Below are positions 8,950 to 17,586 of a DNA stretch of 64,000 nt, in pieces. The stretch spans positions 1,054,001-1,118,000 of the forward strand of contig NZ_CP013233.1 of NCBI RefSeq assembly GCF_001584165.1, given 5' to 3'. The DNA is from Collimonas arenae (lineage in GTDB: Bacteria > Pseudomonadota > Gammaproteobacteria > Burkholderiales > Burkholderiaceae_D). A program made the position numbers and the translations under genes. Numbering within the stretch: position 1 is the stretch's first letter; each line of letters begins with the position of its first letter. Below the pieces are notes generated by a model, which did not search any database, was not told the origin of the DNA, and worked only from the letters and a program-made list of their open reading frames with translations.

Positions 8950-10026
8950 TTATCGCTGCTCGAACAGCACAACCGTCGATTGCAGTCCCGCCATTTGCGC
9001 CGCATGATCGATTGCTGGCTTGAGTGCAGAAAATCCAAAAGTCTTCACGTCCACCGTATCCAGCGACAACAGACCGCTCCTGACTAGCGACAGCAGCGCC
9101 AGGTAGTCTTCCGGGGTGTACATGAAATGTCCAATCAATTCCCAGCTGTTGAGCAGCATGGCGCCATACGGCACCGGCAGCGGTACTTGCATGCTACCCA
9201 TCAGGATCAGGCGGCCACGGCGGCGCAAGCTGTTCAGCATTGCGAGTGTGCTGTTCGGATCAATGGCCTGGCCTACCATGTCGAATGCCAGGTCAATACC
9301 GCCGGCAGCAGCATCCCGAATGGCCGCAGTGTCGGCTGCGACCTCTCCCGATAGCACTATCGGCAGCACGCGTCCCTGGCCGAGTTCGACCAGGCGCTGC
9401 AGCGATGCCGCACGGCGTCCAAGCGCCAATACTTTGCCGGCGCCCATGGCCAACGCCGCCATGACGGCCGCCGAGCCGAAATAGCCACTGGCGCCATTGA
9501 TGGCGACGGTTTCGCCGGCAGCCAGCCGGCCACGGCGCAAGCCGCCGAACGGCACCACGAATTTAGCCAGTACCGCCAGGCGCTCGGCGGGCAGATGATC
9601 AAGCCCCTCCAATGGCAGCAGCGTCGAAGCCGGCATGTCGACGATTTCGCGCAGCGTGCCATGCGGGAACGCCGCCAGCATATTGCCACTGTCATGGCTG
9701 ATGCCGGTCAGGCCAATCAGGATTTGCGCCGGTTCCTGGACCGCTTCATCGGTAATCCAGTAGGGATTCAACGCAACCCGCTGTCCTGGGTGGAAATGCT
9801 GCACACCGTCGCCAACTGCGACGATGCGTCCTATGCCATTGGTGCCGGGGGTGAAAGGGCCAGGCGGGTAAGCATAGGGCAACTTGCCTTGCAGGTAATC
9901 GCCGGTGTAGCTCAGCAGCGGCGCTGCCTCCATCCGTATCAGCGTGGCGCCGGGGCGTAGCGCAGGTTGTGCAACTTCCCGCATTGCTAACGAAAGTTCT
10001 GCCTGATTAAACATCCATGCTTTCAT
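8950..10026 (-). CDS. medium-chain dehydrogenase/reductase (quinone oxidoreductase-like)
   Basis: 358 residues from the second ATG (10026); AGGAG abuts the first ATG and fits the second better. It has an N-terminal GroES-like domain (PGTNGIGRIVAVGDGV, HFHPGQRVALNP) and a Rossmann domain with GASGYFGSAAVMAALAMGA. The catalytic zinc ligands of true alcohol dehydrogenases are not obvious, which favours a quinone-oxidoreductase-like reductase using NAD(P)H. It is divergent from a LysR regulator with an AT-rich gap of about 90 bp between them, so the regulator probably controls it. Substrate unknown. Confidence 0.85.
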   Translation of the reverse strand: MKAWMFNQAELSLAMREVAQPALRPGATLIRMEAAPLLSYTGDYLQGKLPYAYPPGPFTPGTNGIGRIVAVGDGVQHFHPGQRVALNPYWITDEAVQEPAQILIGLTGISHDSGNMLAAFPHGTLREIVDMPASTLLPLEGLDHLPAERLAVLAKFVVPFGGLRRGRLAAGETVAINGASGYFGSAAVMAALAMGAGKVLALGRRAASLQRLVELGQGRVLPIVLSGEVAADTAAIRDAAAGGIDLAFDMVGQAIDPNSTLAMLNSLRRRGRLILMGSMQVPLPVPYGAMLLNSWELIGHFMYTPEDYLALLSLVRSGLLSLDTVDVKTFGFSALKPAIDHAAQMAGLQSTVVLFEQR

Positions 10027-10115
10027 GCTCATCTCCTGGTTGCGGTGTCGATGATTGAACTTTACGGCGCGGCCACGTATATTTGAAATTAATTAATAGC
10101 ATGGGACGTATCAAT

Positions 10116-11039
10116 ATGATTGATCTGCGTGGAGTCGATCTCAATTTGCTGGTATCGCTGGATGCATTGCTGGAGGAGTGCAACGTGACCAAGGCGGCAG
10201 CGCGTCTGCATCTGACGCAGCCGGCGGTGTCGACGCAACTGGCGCGCCTTCGCAAGATATTCGACGATCCATTGCTGATACCGGCCGACGGTGGGCGAGG
10301 CATGACCCCGAGCGCGCACGCGTTGGCGCTGGTCGAACCCTTGCACGCCGCATTACGCGACCTGGAGACCGTGATCAGGCAGCGTCCTGCATTCGACCCG
10401 TTTCGAGACAGCCGGCGTTTTGTCATCGCCGCTAATGATAATGCGACCGCAGTGCTCGGCTTGCGGTTGATGGAACAATTGCCGTCGCTGGCCGGGGAGG
10501 GGATCAGGATCGCCTTTGTAAATGCCGACCAACGCCAGGTCGCCACGCAGCTGGAAAGGGCCGAAATCGATCTGCTGATCGGATCGGAACGCATGGTGCC
10601 GCCATCGATGAAAGCGCGGAAACTGATGGACGAGCATTTTGTGATGGCGCAGCGCAAAGGGCATCCGCGCGGCCAAGGCGAGCTTGATCTGGAACAGTAT
10701 TGCGCGCTCAAGCATGTGCTGGTTTCAACCAGCGGCGGCAGTTTTCATGGTTTTATGGACGAACATCTGGAACAGATGGACCGCCGGCGCGACGTCATGC
10801 TGTCAGTGCAGAATTTCACGCTGGTGCCGGATTTGTTGTGCAACAGCGATTATGTGGCGACGCTGCCGAGCCGCCTTGTGCATCGCTACCAGGATCGGCT
10901 CGACGCATTCGCATTGCCGTTCCAGGCACGCGGTTTTTCGCTGTTTGCCGCCTGGCATCCGCGTAACCAGGGTGACCCGGGTTTGCTGTGGTTGCGCGAC
11001 ACGATAGCGGCGGTGGATGCTGGAACAGTAATCGGGTAG
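10116..11039 (+). CDS. LysR-type transcriptional regulator
   Basis: 307 residues from MIDLRGVDLNLLVSLDALL (10116). The N-terminal winged helix-turn-helix has the classic AAARLHLTQPAVSTQLARLR block; the remainder is a LysR substrate-binding domain with IDLLIGSERM and the late VATLPSRLV block seen in NodD/PcpR-like subgroups. In-frame upstream ATGs at 10083 and 10101 exist but would add an unusual N-terminus. The shared upstream region with the dehydrogenase holds the palindromic ATTAATTAAT. Inferred to regulate the divergent dehydrogenase. Confidence 0.9.
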   Translation: MIDLRGVDLNLLVSLDALLEECNVTKAAARLHLTQPAVSTQLARLRKIFDDPLLIPADGGRGMTPSAHALALVEPLHAALRDLETVIRQRPAFDPFRDSRRFVIAANDNATAVLGLRLMEQLPSLAGEGIRIAFVNADQRQVATQLERAEIDLLIGSERMVPPSMKARKLMDEHFVMAQRKGHPRGQGELDLEQYCALKHVLVSTSGGSFHGFMDEHLEQMDRRRDVMLSVQNFTLVPDLLCNSDYVATLPSRLVHRYQDRLDAFALPFQARGFSLFAAWHPRNQGDPGLLWLRDTIAAVDAGTVIG

Positions 11040-11184
11040 TTTGTGCCAGATTCCAAGAGCCATCCTCATCGAGAGGTTATCTGACTGATTTACTGTAATT
11101 TACCTGCATAATCTTGTCACATATATATTTTTCCACACTTTTATATCTGCGGACCTGTCAAAACTGACAGGTGTGGCTACCGCA

Positions 11185-11277
11185 AATTCTCAATAGAATG
11201 AAAACCGTCTATCGGAGCCTATCCTCTCCTATGTTGATATTTAGCCCGCTGCCGCAAGGTGGTGGGCTTTTTTTGAT
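11185..11277 (+). ncRNA. candidate small RNA ending in an intrinsic terminator (paralogue at 16.8 kb)
   Basis: There is no coding frame here, but a C/U-rich single-stranded-looking stretch (TCCTCTCCTATG) precedes a strong terminator hairpin at 11243-11277. A similar arrangement with similar loop and stem bases occurs at about 16,760-16,838. The CCUCUCC stretch could pair with ribosome-binding sites. The 5' end is a guess and no convincing promoter was fixed. Confidence 0.25.
11243..11277 (+). terminator. intrinsic terminator
   Basis: AGCCCGC pairs with GTGGGCT (one G-T pair) around a GCCGCAAGGTG loop, followed by seven T. It lies 200 bp after the LysR stop. Confidence 0.75.
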
Positions 11278-11306
11278 CTCCCTCCAGTGCTCCCCGGCAC
11301 CGGTTC

Positions 11307-11340
11307 GCCGCGATTCTTTGATGAAAGCGCGGCTTTTTTA
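11307..11340 (+). terminator. second intrinsic terminator in series
   Basis: GCCGCG pairs with CGCGGC around a 15-base loop, followed by six T. It is only 30 bp after the previous terminator, so the two act in series, or a very short transcript lies between them. Confidence 0.65.
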
Positions 11341-11548
11341 TGGCCGATACCAGCGTCGATAATGCGGCGATGGCGAGTAAAGGCGCGTTTCGTCCACAAG
11401 CGCGAAACCTGGTAGTCGTTTTCTTTCTGCAAATAAAAATATATAAAGAAAATGGCCGGTTTAAAATTGTGCCCGCTCAACATGTGAAAACATCGCTGCA
11501 ATCAAGAAACGGCGGGGCAGCGGCAATTGGCCGCCATAGGGAAGAACA

Positions 11549-12808
11549 ATGCAGAAAATCAAATCGGCCACATCCGTACTTTTACTCCTGGGGTGCATGC
11601 TCTTGCTGGCCGGTTGCGCCTCCTTGTCGACGTCGATCTCGCAATTCGAGAAGGGCGACTACGTCGCCAGCGTGAAGTCGACGCTCAGCTACCTCGATGA
11701 AAAATACAAGAAAACCGACTACGACGACAGCGATGACAGAAACGGTATCCGTGAACGCCTGCGCATCATTGTGGCCAGTTACGAAGCGACGATTCAGGGC
11801 GCCGGCGAGCGCGACTACGATCGCAAGATAGGCGCCTACCTGGCGTTGCTGGATATTCGCACGGCGCTCGCGGCGCGGAGTTATTACCCGAAGTACACCG
11901 ACTTGCCGTTGCGTTACACGGACGCCACCTTGCGCGACACGCTCGCCTCCGAGTATTACCAGAAGGCTAGCGCGGCAGCGGCCTACAAGGATGAACGCCA
12001 GGCGGCGATCAGCTTTGCCGCCGCGGCCGATATCTATCGGCCCTACGGCGACTACAGGGACGCTCGCAAACAGGCCGACAAACACCGCTACGCCGCCGAC
12101 AGCCTGGATGCAGCGGCCTATTACAAGCAGGGCACGGAACTGGCGGCGAATAATCCGCAGCGTCGGCGCTCGATATATCGCGATGCCGGCCAGGCGTTTT
12201 ACAATGCCTACAACGTCTACCAGGAACACGGTTCCTACAAGGATGCGCAAGCGCTTTCCGACAAATACCGTACGCTTGGCACGGTGGTGCTGCAGGTCAG
12301 CAGCAACGATCCGGACGGCGACATCACTCGCAGCGTGATGGGGCTGTTCAATCTCGGTTTCACCCGTTTCCAATACCAAGGCGGCAATGCCGACCTCGGC
12401 ATGTACATCAACACCTCCTATGTCTACTATCCGCCACGCGCCCGGGAGTACGTTGAAGCGCTGAGCGAGAATGTCGATACGAAAAATCCGGACGGCAGCA
12501 CGTCAACCAAGACCTATCGTTTCAACCGCAGGGTTTTGGTGGAAGAGAACTCGTTCCAGATCGTGCTCGACCTGTCGGTGACGCGCGTGCCGAACCTGGA
12601 TCTGCGCTATAACGAGGGCGCCGAAAGCCGCCGCACCACAATCAGCTATTTCGGCGACGTGCCGAGGAGCGGCAGATATGGGTATCGCACAGAAGGTTAC
12701 CTGATGGACCGCAATCAGCTGTGGCAAAGCGTGCAGGCGCAATTGATCAATCGCCTCGGCAATGACAACAGGATTCGCATGATCCAGGACGATATCCGCA
12801 ATTTCTGA
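11549..12808 (+). CDS. lipoprotein, unknown function, with repeat-like helical region
   Basis: 419 residues. A lipoprotein signal peptide ends at a lipobox LLAGC (Cys about residue 22) followed by ASL, so it is probably outer-membrane anchored. The N-terminal half is helix-rich, with TPR-like blocks carrying a recurring Y-x-D-A pattern (PYGDYRDARKQAD; NAYNVYQEHGSYKDAQALSD). The C-terminal half is beta-rich with an RRTTISYFGDVPRSG segment. This layout suggests an envelope assembly or protein-binding role, but I do not recognise the family. Confidence 0.75.
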   Translation: MQKIKSATSVLLLLGCMLLLAGCASLSTSISQFEKGDYVASVKSTLSYLDEKYKKTDYDDSDDRNGIRERLRIIVASYEATIQGAGERDYDRKIGAYLALLDIRTALAARSYYPKYTDLPLRYTDATLRDTLASEYYQKASAAAAYKDERQAAISFAAAADIYRPYGDYRDARKQADKHRYAADSLDAAAYYKQGTELAANNPQRRRSIYRDAGQAFYNAYNVYQEHGSYKDAQALSDKYRTLGTVVLQVSSNDPDGDITRSVMGLFNLGFTRFQYQGGNADLGMYINTSYVYYPPRAREYVEALSENVDTKNPDGSTSTKTYRFNRRVLVEENSFQIVLDLSVTRVPNLDLRYNEGAESRRTTISYFGDVPRSGRYGYRTEGYLMDRNQLWQSVQAQLINRLGNDNRIRMIQDDIRNF

Positions 12809-12959
12809 TGGCCGGATAGCGGCATCGGCGAGGAAAGGCAGGGCGCCAAAATTTCCCGGCACATCCTGCTAATATACTGGCTTTCCTGCCGGGTTACCGC
12901 TAGCGCACCGGCCGGTTCTCACTTGATTTTTCCTTCGATTTTTTCTTCGTTTTTTGTCC

Positions 12960-13907
12960 ATGACTTCGATTCGCGGCCCATCCTTCCAATTAGTCGACCA
13001 GATCGACGCCGAGCAACTCAAGCGCGACGGTGGTTTCGGTGAGCGAACCCGGCCATTGCTGGTGAAGGGCGCGCTGCGCAACTGGCCGGCGCAGCAGGGC
13101 TGGTCGTTTGAACAGATGGCCGCGCTGCGCTACAAGGACGGCTCCGAGCCGAAAGTGAAGTTCCAGAATGGCCTGGTCGAGCAGGGGCAGACCAGGCATC
13201 GTCCGGTGATGCCGGTCGGTCCTTATCTGCAGGAGCTGGCGGCGATCGCACGGCAGCCTCTGGCTGACGATATTGGATTGCTGCCTAACCAGCGTCGCCA
13301 TCAGTTGGCTGCGGGTGAACAGTTTTTCCTCGATTGGTCGTACATGCAATCGTTCCAGCCGGATCGCATGTACCTGGCGCAATGGAATATCCTCGATGAG
13401 TTTCCGGCGTTGCGCAACGATTTCTCGATCAAGGAATTGTGGCCTGGCTGGCGCTGGACCTGGGAGTATGTGTTCATGGGGCCGGCCCACACGGTAACCG
13501 GCCTGCATTACGATTTCCCGCACAACTGGTTTTGCCAGGTCCGCGGAACCAAGGAATTCATCCTGTTCCCGCCCGAGCAAACGCCGCACATGTGCATCTC
13601 GCAGAAGTACGACTGGGGAGCGATCCTGAGCGACATCAATATTTCTCGCCTCGATCAGCAGCCGGAGCAGTTGCGCGAATTTGAAAAAACGCAGGGGCTG
13701 TACGCACGGGTCGAACCCGGCGATGCGCTATTCATTCCCAAGCGCACCTGGCACGCCGTGGTATCGCTGGAGCCGTCGATTAGTCTCGGCGTGTTTGGCC
13801 TGACGGCGCCCGAAGTGCTGTTCGGCGGTGTGCCAAATGAGCTGAAAAACGTTTTCCACAAAATGCACCTGTACCGTTGGGGCAATTGCACCTGTCACAA
13901 ATACTGA
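12960..13907 (+). CDS. cupin-like JmjC-domain Fe(II)/2-oxoglutarate oxygenase
   Basis: 315 residues from the ATG at 12960. The JmjC/cupin_8 core is visible: HYD in TGLHYDFPHNWFCQV gives the first metal His and Asp, GTKEFILFPPEQ follows, and the distal His is in ALFIPKRTWHAVV. The family hydroxylates protein side chains or small molecules using iron and 2-oxoglutarate; the substrate is unknown. No signal peptide. An AraC regulator starts 62 bp downstream on the same strand. Confidence 0.88.
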   Translation: MTSIRGPSFQLVDQIDAEQLKRDGGFGERTRPLLVKGALRNWPAQQGWSFEQMAALRYKDGSEPKVKFQNGLVEQGQTRHRPVMPVGPYLQELAAIARQPLADDIGLLPNQRRHQLAAGEQFFLDWSYMQSFQPDRMYLAQWNILDEFPALRNDFSIKELWPGWRWTWEYVFMGPAHTVTGLHYDFPHNWFCQVRGTKEFILFPPEQTPHMCISQKYDWGAILSDINISRLDQQPEQLREFEKTQGLYARVEPGDALFIPKRTWHAVVSLEPSISLGVFGLTAPEVLFGGVPNELKNVFHKMHLYRWGNCTCHKY

Positions 13908-13968
13908 CGGCGTTGGCGCAACGGTCCGTGCCACGAATTTTTTCAAGCGTAGGCAAAGTAGGGAATTG

Positions 13969-14730
13969 ATGAATTCACAACGCTCTCATCTGTTTCTCTG
14001 GCGCGGCCGCGCGCTGGTGGTCGGTCCTGGTATCGATTCAAAATTCCATGCACATTTTGCGACGCAACTGACCTGGGGGCTGGATGCGCCATTCCAGGCG
14101 CGCCTGGCGCCGGACCAACCGTGGACTACCACACGCGCAGCAGTCTTTGCATCCAACCAGACCCATCAGATCCAGTGCGACGCGACACTGCTCGCGCATC
14201 TATTCATTGAGTTGCCGCAACGCTCACAGAGCATGCCGAGTGCGCTGCTGGCGGGCTTCGATCACGTTGTCGATTTTGCGCGGGTTCGCAACGCTCTCGA
14301 TCATGGCAGGAGCGGCAGCTTGGAACTTGAAGATGCGGAACAGGCAATGCGGGACTGGCTGTCCTGTGCGGCGCTGGGCGATGCCGCACAACAGCAGATT
14401 GACCCGCGCATCAGTCAAGCACTGGCGTGGATCGATCACCGTCCCGGCGCCGCGGTTAGCGGCGCGTCGCTAGCCGCAGACGCGCATCTCTCACCCAGTC
14501 GCTTTACCCATTTGTTTCGCCAGCAGACCGGCTTGTCGCTGTCGCGCTATCTGCTGTGGTCGCGCCTGCTGGACGGCGTTGAGGCGGTCGCGCGCGGCGA
14601 CAACATGACCAATGCCGCCCATCACGCCGGGTTTGCCGACCTGGCCCACATGAGCCGGACCTTTCGCCATACCTTCGGCGTAGTGCCATCGGAGCTGCAA
14701 AAGATGGCGATTGCGTTCAAGCGAGACTGA
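13969..14730 (+). CDS. AraC-family transcriptional regulator
   Basis: 253 residues from the ATG at 13969 (AGTAGGGA upstream). The C-terminal third holds the double helix-turn-helix: LAADAHLSPSRFTHLFRQQT and the second helix AHHAGFADLAHMSRTFRHTF, ending in VVPSEL. The N-terminal part (opening LFLWRGRALVVGPGID) is a cupin-like sensor domain. It lies between the JmjC oxygenase and an Mpo1-like gene. Target not evident. Confidence 0.9.
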   Translation: MNSQRSHLFLWRGRALVVGPGIDSKFHAHFATQLTWGLDAPFQARLAPDQPWTTTRAAVFASNQTHQIQCDATLLAHLFIELPQRSQSMPSALLAGFDHVVDFARVRNALDHGRSGSLELEDAEQAMRDWLSCAALGDAAQQQIDPRISQALAWIDHRPGAAVSGASLAADAHLSPSRFTHLFRQQTGLSLSRYLLWSRLLDGVEAVARGDNMTNAAHHAGFADLAHMSRTFRHTFGVVPSELQKMAIAFKRD

Positions 14731-14774
14731 AAACGATGGTCTAAGATGGTCTTATATTAAAAACGGAGACCGTC

Positions 14775-15230
14775 ATGAACACAGATTCGCAATCCCTGTC
14801 CGCGCGCGCCATCGATACCTTGCTCGCCAAGTATTCCGAAAGCCATCTCAATCCCGTCAATGAAATCATCCATTTCATTTGTGTGCCGGTGATCGTCTTT
14901 ACCTTGCTGGGTTTGCTGTGGACGATTCATCCGCTGGTGGCTGTGGCGGCGGCGCTGGCGTCGTTGCTGTATTACTTCTCGCTGTCGGTACCGCTGGCGA
15001 TCGGCATGCTGTTGATGTTCGGTTTCATGCTGGCGCTGCTGTATGTGCTGCCGCCACAGTGGATATTGCCGCTCTCGATCACGGTGTTCGTGCTGGCATG
15101 GATCGGTCAGTTCATCGGCCACAAGATCGAAGGCAAGAAACCATCGTTTTTCGACGACCTGCGTTTCCTGCTGATTGGCCCGCTGTTTGTGCTCGGCTTC
15201 CTGTACCGGCGTCTCAGCATTGCCTATTAA
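14775..15230 (+). CDS. Mpo1-like membrane protein (DUF962)
   Basis: 151 residues with the family opening YSESHLNPVNEIIHFICVP, whose His and Asn residues are conserved in DUF962/Mpo1 proteins, then four membrane segments and GQFIGHKIEGKKPSFFDDL near residue 118 with a second conserved His. Yeast Mpo1 is an Fe(II)-dependent dioxygenase of 2-hydroxy fatty acids; bacterial members are assumed similar but untested. GGAG lies just before the start. The next gene begins 17 bp downstream, so the two are probably one operon. Confidence 0.9.
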   Translation: MNTDSQSLSARAIDTLLAKYSESHLNPVNEIIHFICVPVIVFTLLGLLWTIHPLVAVAAALASLLYYFSLSVPLAIGMLLMFGFMLALLYVLPPQWILPLSITVFVLAWIGQFIGHKIEGKKPSFFDDLRFLLIGPLFVLGFLYRRLSIAY

Positions 15231-15246
15231 TCGTTCGCACGCCGCA

Positions 15247-16269
15247 ATGAAAATTGCCATCTTCGGCGCCGGATCGATCGGCGTCTACATCGGTGGATCG
15301 TTGCTGGCATCCGGCGCTGAGGTCGTGCTGGTAGGACGGGCGCGGATGCGTCAGCAGATTGCCCGCGAAGGCTTGTTGCTGACCGATCTGTCAGGACGCA
15401 GCATGCAGTTGGCAGCGGTTGACGTACCGTATGCTGAAACCGCTGCGGCACTGGCCGATGCCGACCTGATCCTGGTGACCGTAAAGAGCGCCGATACGCC
15501 AGCTGCAGCGACAGAAATTGCCGCGCACGCCAAACCGTCGGCGCTGATTGTCAGCCTGCAGAATGGCGTCGGCAATGCCGACACATTGCGGCAGGCCTTA
15601 CCTGGCTGGACGATATTGGGCGGCATGGTGCCGTTCAATGTCGCGCAAATGGCGGGCAGCCGATTTCATCGTGCCACCGGCGGGGAGCTGGTGATCGAAG
15701 CCAGTCCTGCACTGCGAGGCTGGGAGACGGTGTTTCGCGCCGCACATTTGCCGCTGCAGGAAAGCGATGAATTTCCGTCCATGCAGTGGGGCAAGCTGTT
15801 GCTGAACTTGAATAATTCTGTGAATGCGCTGTCCGATCTGCCGCTCAAGGCGGAGTTGTCGCAACGTGCATACCGGCGCTGCCTGGCCCTGCTGATCGAA
15901 GAAGCGTTGCCGTTACTGCGCGCGGCCGGAATCCGGCCGGCAAAAATTGCCAGGGTGGGACCGCAATTGCTGCCGACATTGCTGCGTCTGCCGGACGCAT
16001 TGTTCAAACGTCTGGCTGCGACCATGCTGCAAATCGATCCCGAGGCGCGTTCGTCGATGTGGGATGACTTGCACAACGGGCGTTTAAGCGAAGTCGATTA
16101 TCTGAACGGGGCGATTGTCCGCTTGGCCGAGTCGCTGGGACGCGAAGCTGCGGCCAATCGCCGCATTACCGCACTGATCCATGCAGCAGAGGGAACAACG
16201 CTGAGACCACTGTCGGGTGAGGTGCTATACAGCGCCCTTGCCGGAGCATCGCAAAAAGAAATGGTCTGA
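15247..16269 (+). CDS. 2-dehydropantoate 2-reductase family protein
   Basis: 340 residues from the ATG at 15247. The N-terminus MKIAIFGAGSIGVYIGG is the NADPH-binding fold of the ApbA/PanE family; SLQNGVGNAD and the catalytic Lys region WGKLLLNLNN follow, and the C-terminal helical domain includes SMWDDLHNGRLSEVDYLNG, a strong family marker. It would reduce ketopantoate to pantoate in coenzyme A synthesis. Many genomes carry several paralogues with other 2-oxo acid substrates, so the physiological role is not certain. Confidence 0.88.
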   Translation: MKIAIFGAGSIGVYIGGSLLASGAEVVLVGRARMRQQIAREGLLLTDLSGRSMQLAAVDVPYAETAAALADADLILVTVKSADTPAAATEIAAHAKPSALIVSLQNGVGNADTLRQALPGWTILGGMVPFNVAQMAGSRFHRATGGELVIEASPALRGWETVFRAAHLPLQESDEFPSMQWGKLLLNLNNSVNALSDLPLKAELSQRAYRRCLALLIEEALPLLRAAGIRPAKIARVGPQLLPTLLRLPDALFKRLAATMLQIDPEARSSMWDDLHNGRLSEVDYLNGAIVRLAESLGREAAANRRITALIHAAEGTTLRPLSGEVLYSALAGASQKEMV

Positions 16270-16375
16270 ATTGCACCGAGTATGGAACGTTAAACGCATG
16301 GACAGCTCGAAACAGAGTCATTGCATCAGATCGTCGTCATTCATCGTTGATCCATTGTGAAATGAAAGGCCGAAT

Positions 16376-16648
16376 ATGAAGAAACTGCCAAGAAAAGAAC
16401 TGCTGGGCGCGCTGGCTCTTGTGCTGGCGACCATCCCTTTTGCTTACGCTCAAAATGAGCCGATCCAGCCACGTGAGCCAGGCGCCGCCCTTGAAGGCCA
16501 TCCCGATGCACGCAACGATCGCAGTCCCGCATCTTTCTACGACGGTGCACATCGGATCAATACGCATAGTGTCATGCGTTGCAAGGACGGTACGTTGCAG
16601 AAAGCTCGTGCCGATGCTTGTCGCGGTCACGACGAAAAGCCGAAATGA
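16376..16648 (+). CDS. small secreted protein, unknown
   Basis: 90 residues. Signal peptide of about 25 residues (ALALVLATIPFAYA then QNEP). The mature part is hydrophilic with two cysteines (VMRCKDGTLQ and DACRGH) that could form a disulfide. The MRCKDGT...ARADACRGH ending occurs in small uncharacterised betaproteobacterial periplasmic proteins. AAAGG lies upstream of the start. Function unknown. Confidence 0.7.
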   Translation: MKKLPRKELLGALALVLATIPFAYAQNEPIQPREPGAALEGHPDARNDRSPASFYDGAHRINTHSVMRCKDGTLQKARADACRGHDEKPK

Positions 16649-16759
16649 TCATGGACGTTACCGCTCCGTGTTGCAGACATCAATTGCAATCATGCTGATA
16701 TATGAATGCGGAATATCTGTTATTGGTTAAATAAAGCAGACAAGCATGTTGCATCGCCA

Positions 16760-16838
16760 TATAGTTACACCTGTCTCCTCCAACACCTCCTAAGGTTTGG
16801 ATTCAGCCCGCAACCGCAAGGTGAGCGGGCTTTTTTTG
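16760..16838 (+). ncRNA. candidate small RNA, paralogue of the one at 11.2 kb
   Basis: CACCTCCTAAGGT (anti-Shine-Dalgarno-like) is followed by a terminator hairpin whose loop CAACCGCAAGGTGA closely resembles that at 11,243. No coding frame. A TATAGT at about 16,760 could be part of a promoter. Low confidence. Confidence 0.25.
16805..16838 (+). terminator. intrinsic terminator
   Basis: AGCCCGC pairs perfectly with GCGGGCT, followed by seven T. Confidence 0.8.
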
Positions 16839-16900
16839 TCCCCACGGCTTGCATCGCTGTTTTGCGCTGACGCCGATCAATGCAGCGCAAGTTTCCTGCC

Positions 16901-16998
16901 TTGTTGTGAGCAGAGCAAAAAAATCCATATGAATCAAATAGATAAGACGCCAGCTAAAAGGTTATCAACAGGCTTGCGCACAATTTTTGTGGGTAACT
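16901..16998 (+). repeat. DnaA-box/IHF-like repeat, copy 3 (first of a triple array)
   Basis: TTGTGAGCAG, AAATCCATATGAATCAAATA, then TTATCAACA and inverted TGTGGGTAA. Copies 3-5 lie in tandem at about 160-bp spacing. Confidence 0.75.
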
Positions 16999-17060
16999 TG
17001 CGAGGGGTGGCATCGCCGGATTCTTTGCCGAGAATATCGAAGCGCGGCAGAATTGCCCTG

Positions 17061-17160
17061 CATTGCTGCGAGCATGGTAAAAAAATCGATATAAATCAAA
17101 TAGATAGATTGCTAGTCAGAAGGTTATCAACAGGCTTGCTCACAATTTCTGTGGGTAACT
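17061..17160 (+). repeat. DnaA-box/IHF-like repeat, copy 4
   Basis: CTGCGAGCA, AAATCGATATAAATCAAATA, TTATCAACA, TGTGGGTAA. Its core GGTTATCAACAGGCTTGCTC is identical to that of copy 5. Confidence 0.75.
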
Positions 17161-17220
17161 CACTCGGTAATATCCGGCCTGATCCACTACGGATGATACG
17201 GATCGGCTATGAATGCCCAG

Positions 17221-17315
17221 TTGTGAGCAGCCCGATAAAGTCTATATGAATCAAGTAGATAGCATGCAGGCTAAAAGGTTATCAACAGGCTTGCTCACAA
17301 TTTCTGTGGGTAACT
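17221..17315 (+). repeat. DnaA-box/IHF-like repeat, copy 5
   Basis: TTGTGAGCAG, AGTCTATATGAATCAAGTA, TTATCAACA, TGTGGGTAA. Last of the triple array; 40 bp later a leftward terminator begins. Confidence 0.75.
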
Positions 17316-17350
17316 CGATTGAAGGTGGCAGCGTTGCATTTCTTTGGGTA

Positions 17351-17377
17351 ATAAAAAGCCCCGCAAGGTGCGAGGCT
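17351..17377 (-). terminator. intrinsic terminator for the small leftward gene
   Basis: On the minus strand AGCCTCGCA pairs with TGCGGGGCT, with one mismatch in the stem, and is followed by TTTTTAT. It lies 27 bp after the stop of the 60-residue gene, which supports that gene being real. Confidence 0.7.
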
Positions 17378-17403
17378 AGTGGATTCGATCAGCAAGCGCC
17401 CTA

Positions 17404-17586
17404 TTAGAAGCGCAGGAAAGAACCGCTCAGGCGCTTGTATGGGGCTGTCCAGACTGTCAGGATCTTTTCGATCCAGCTTGGGCGCGCATTAACGGCGCTG
17501 CCGATAGCATGGAAAGAGTTGTCAGAATGTGCTTGTGCCTGCATCGAACGTGTCGACAGCGGAAGCGGAGGAGAGATACTGGCCAT
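17404..17586 (-). CDS. small protein (60 aa), unknown
   Basis: ATG at 17586 preceded by GAAAGG at suitable distance. The product starts MASISPPLPLSTRSMQAQA and ends in a basic, aromatic tail (SWIEKILTVWTAPYKRLSGS) that could form an amphipathic helix. There is no signal peptide. A dedicated terminator follows on the same strand. It resembles short uncharacterised Oxalobacteraceae proteins in style, but I do not recognise it. Confidence 0.55.
   Translation of the reverse strand: MASISPPLPLSTRSMQAQAHSDNSFHAIGSAVNARPSWIEKILTVWTAPYKRLSGSFLRF

Noticed and set aside
16797..17249. A 150-residue rightward frame with three similar peptide repeats
   Set aside because: The peptide repeats simply translate the DnaA-box-like DNA repeats. 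Copies 1 and 2 of the same repeat are not in such a frame, there is no ribosome site, and a terminator lies at the start.
16901..17315. Triple array considered as CRISPR
   Set aside because: Repeat units of about 95 bp at 160-bp spacing, only three units, and DnaA-type boxes inside; no cas genes.
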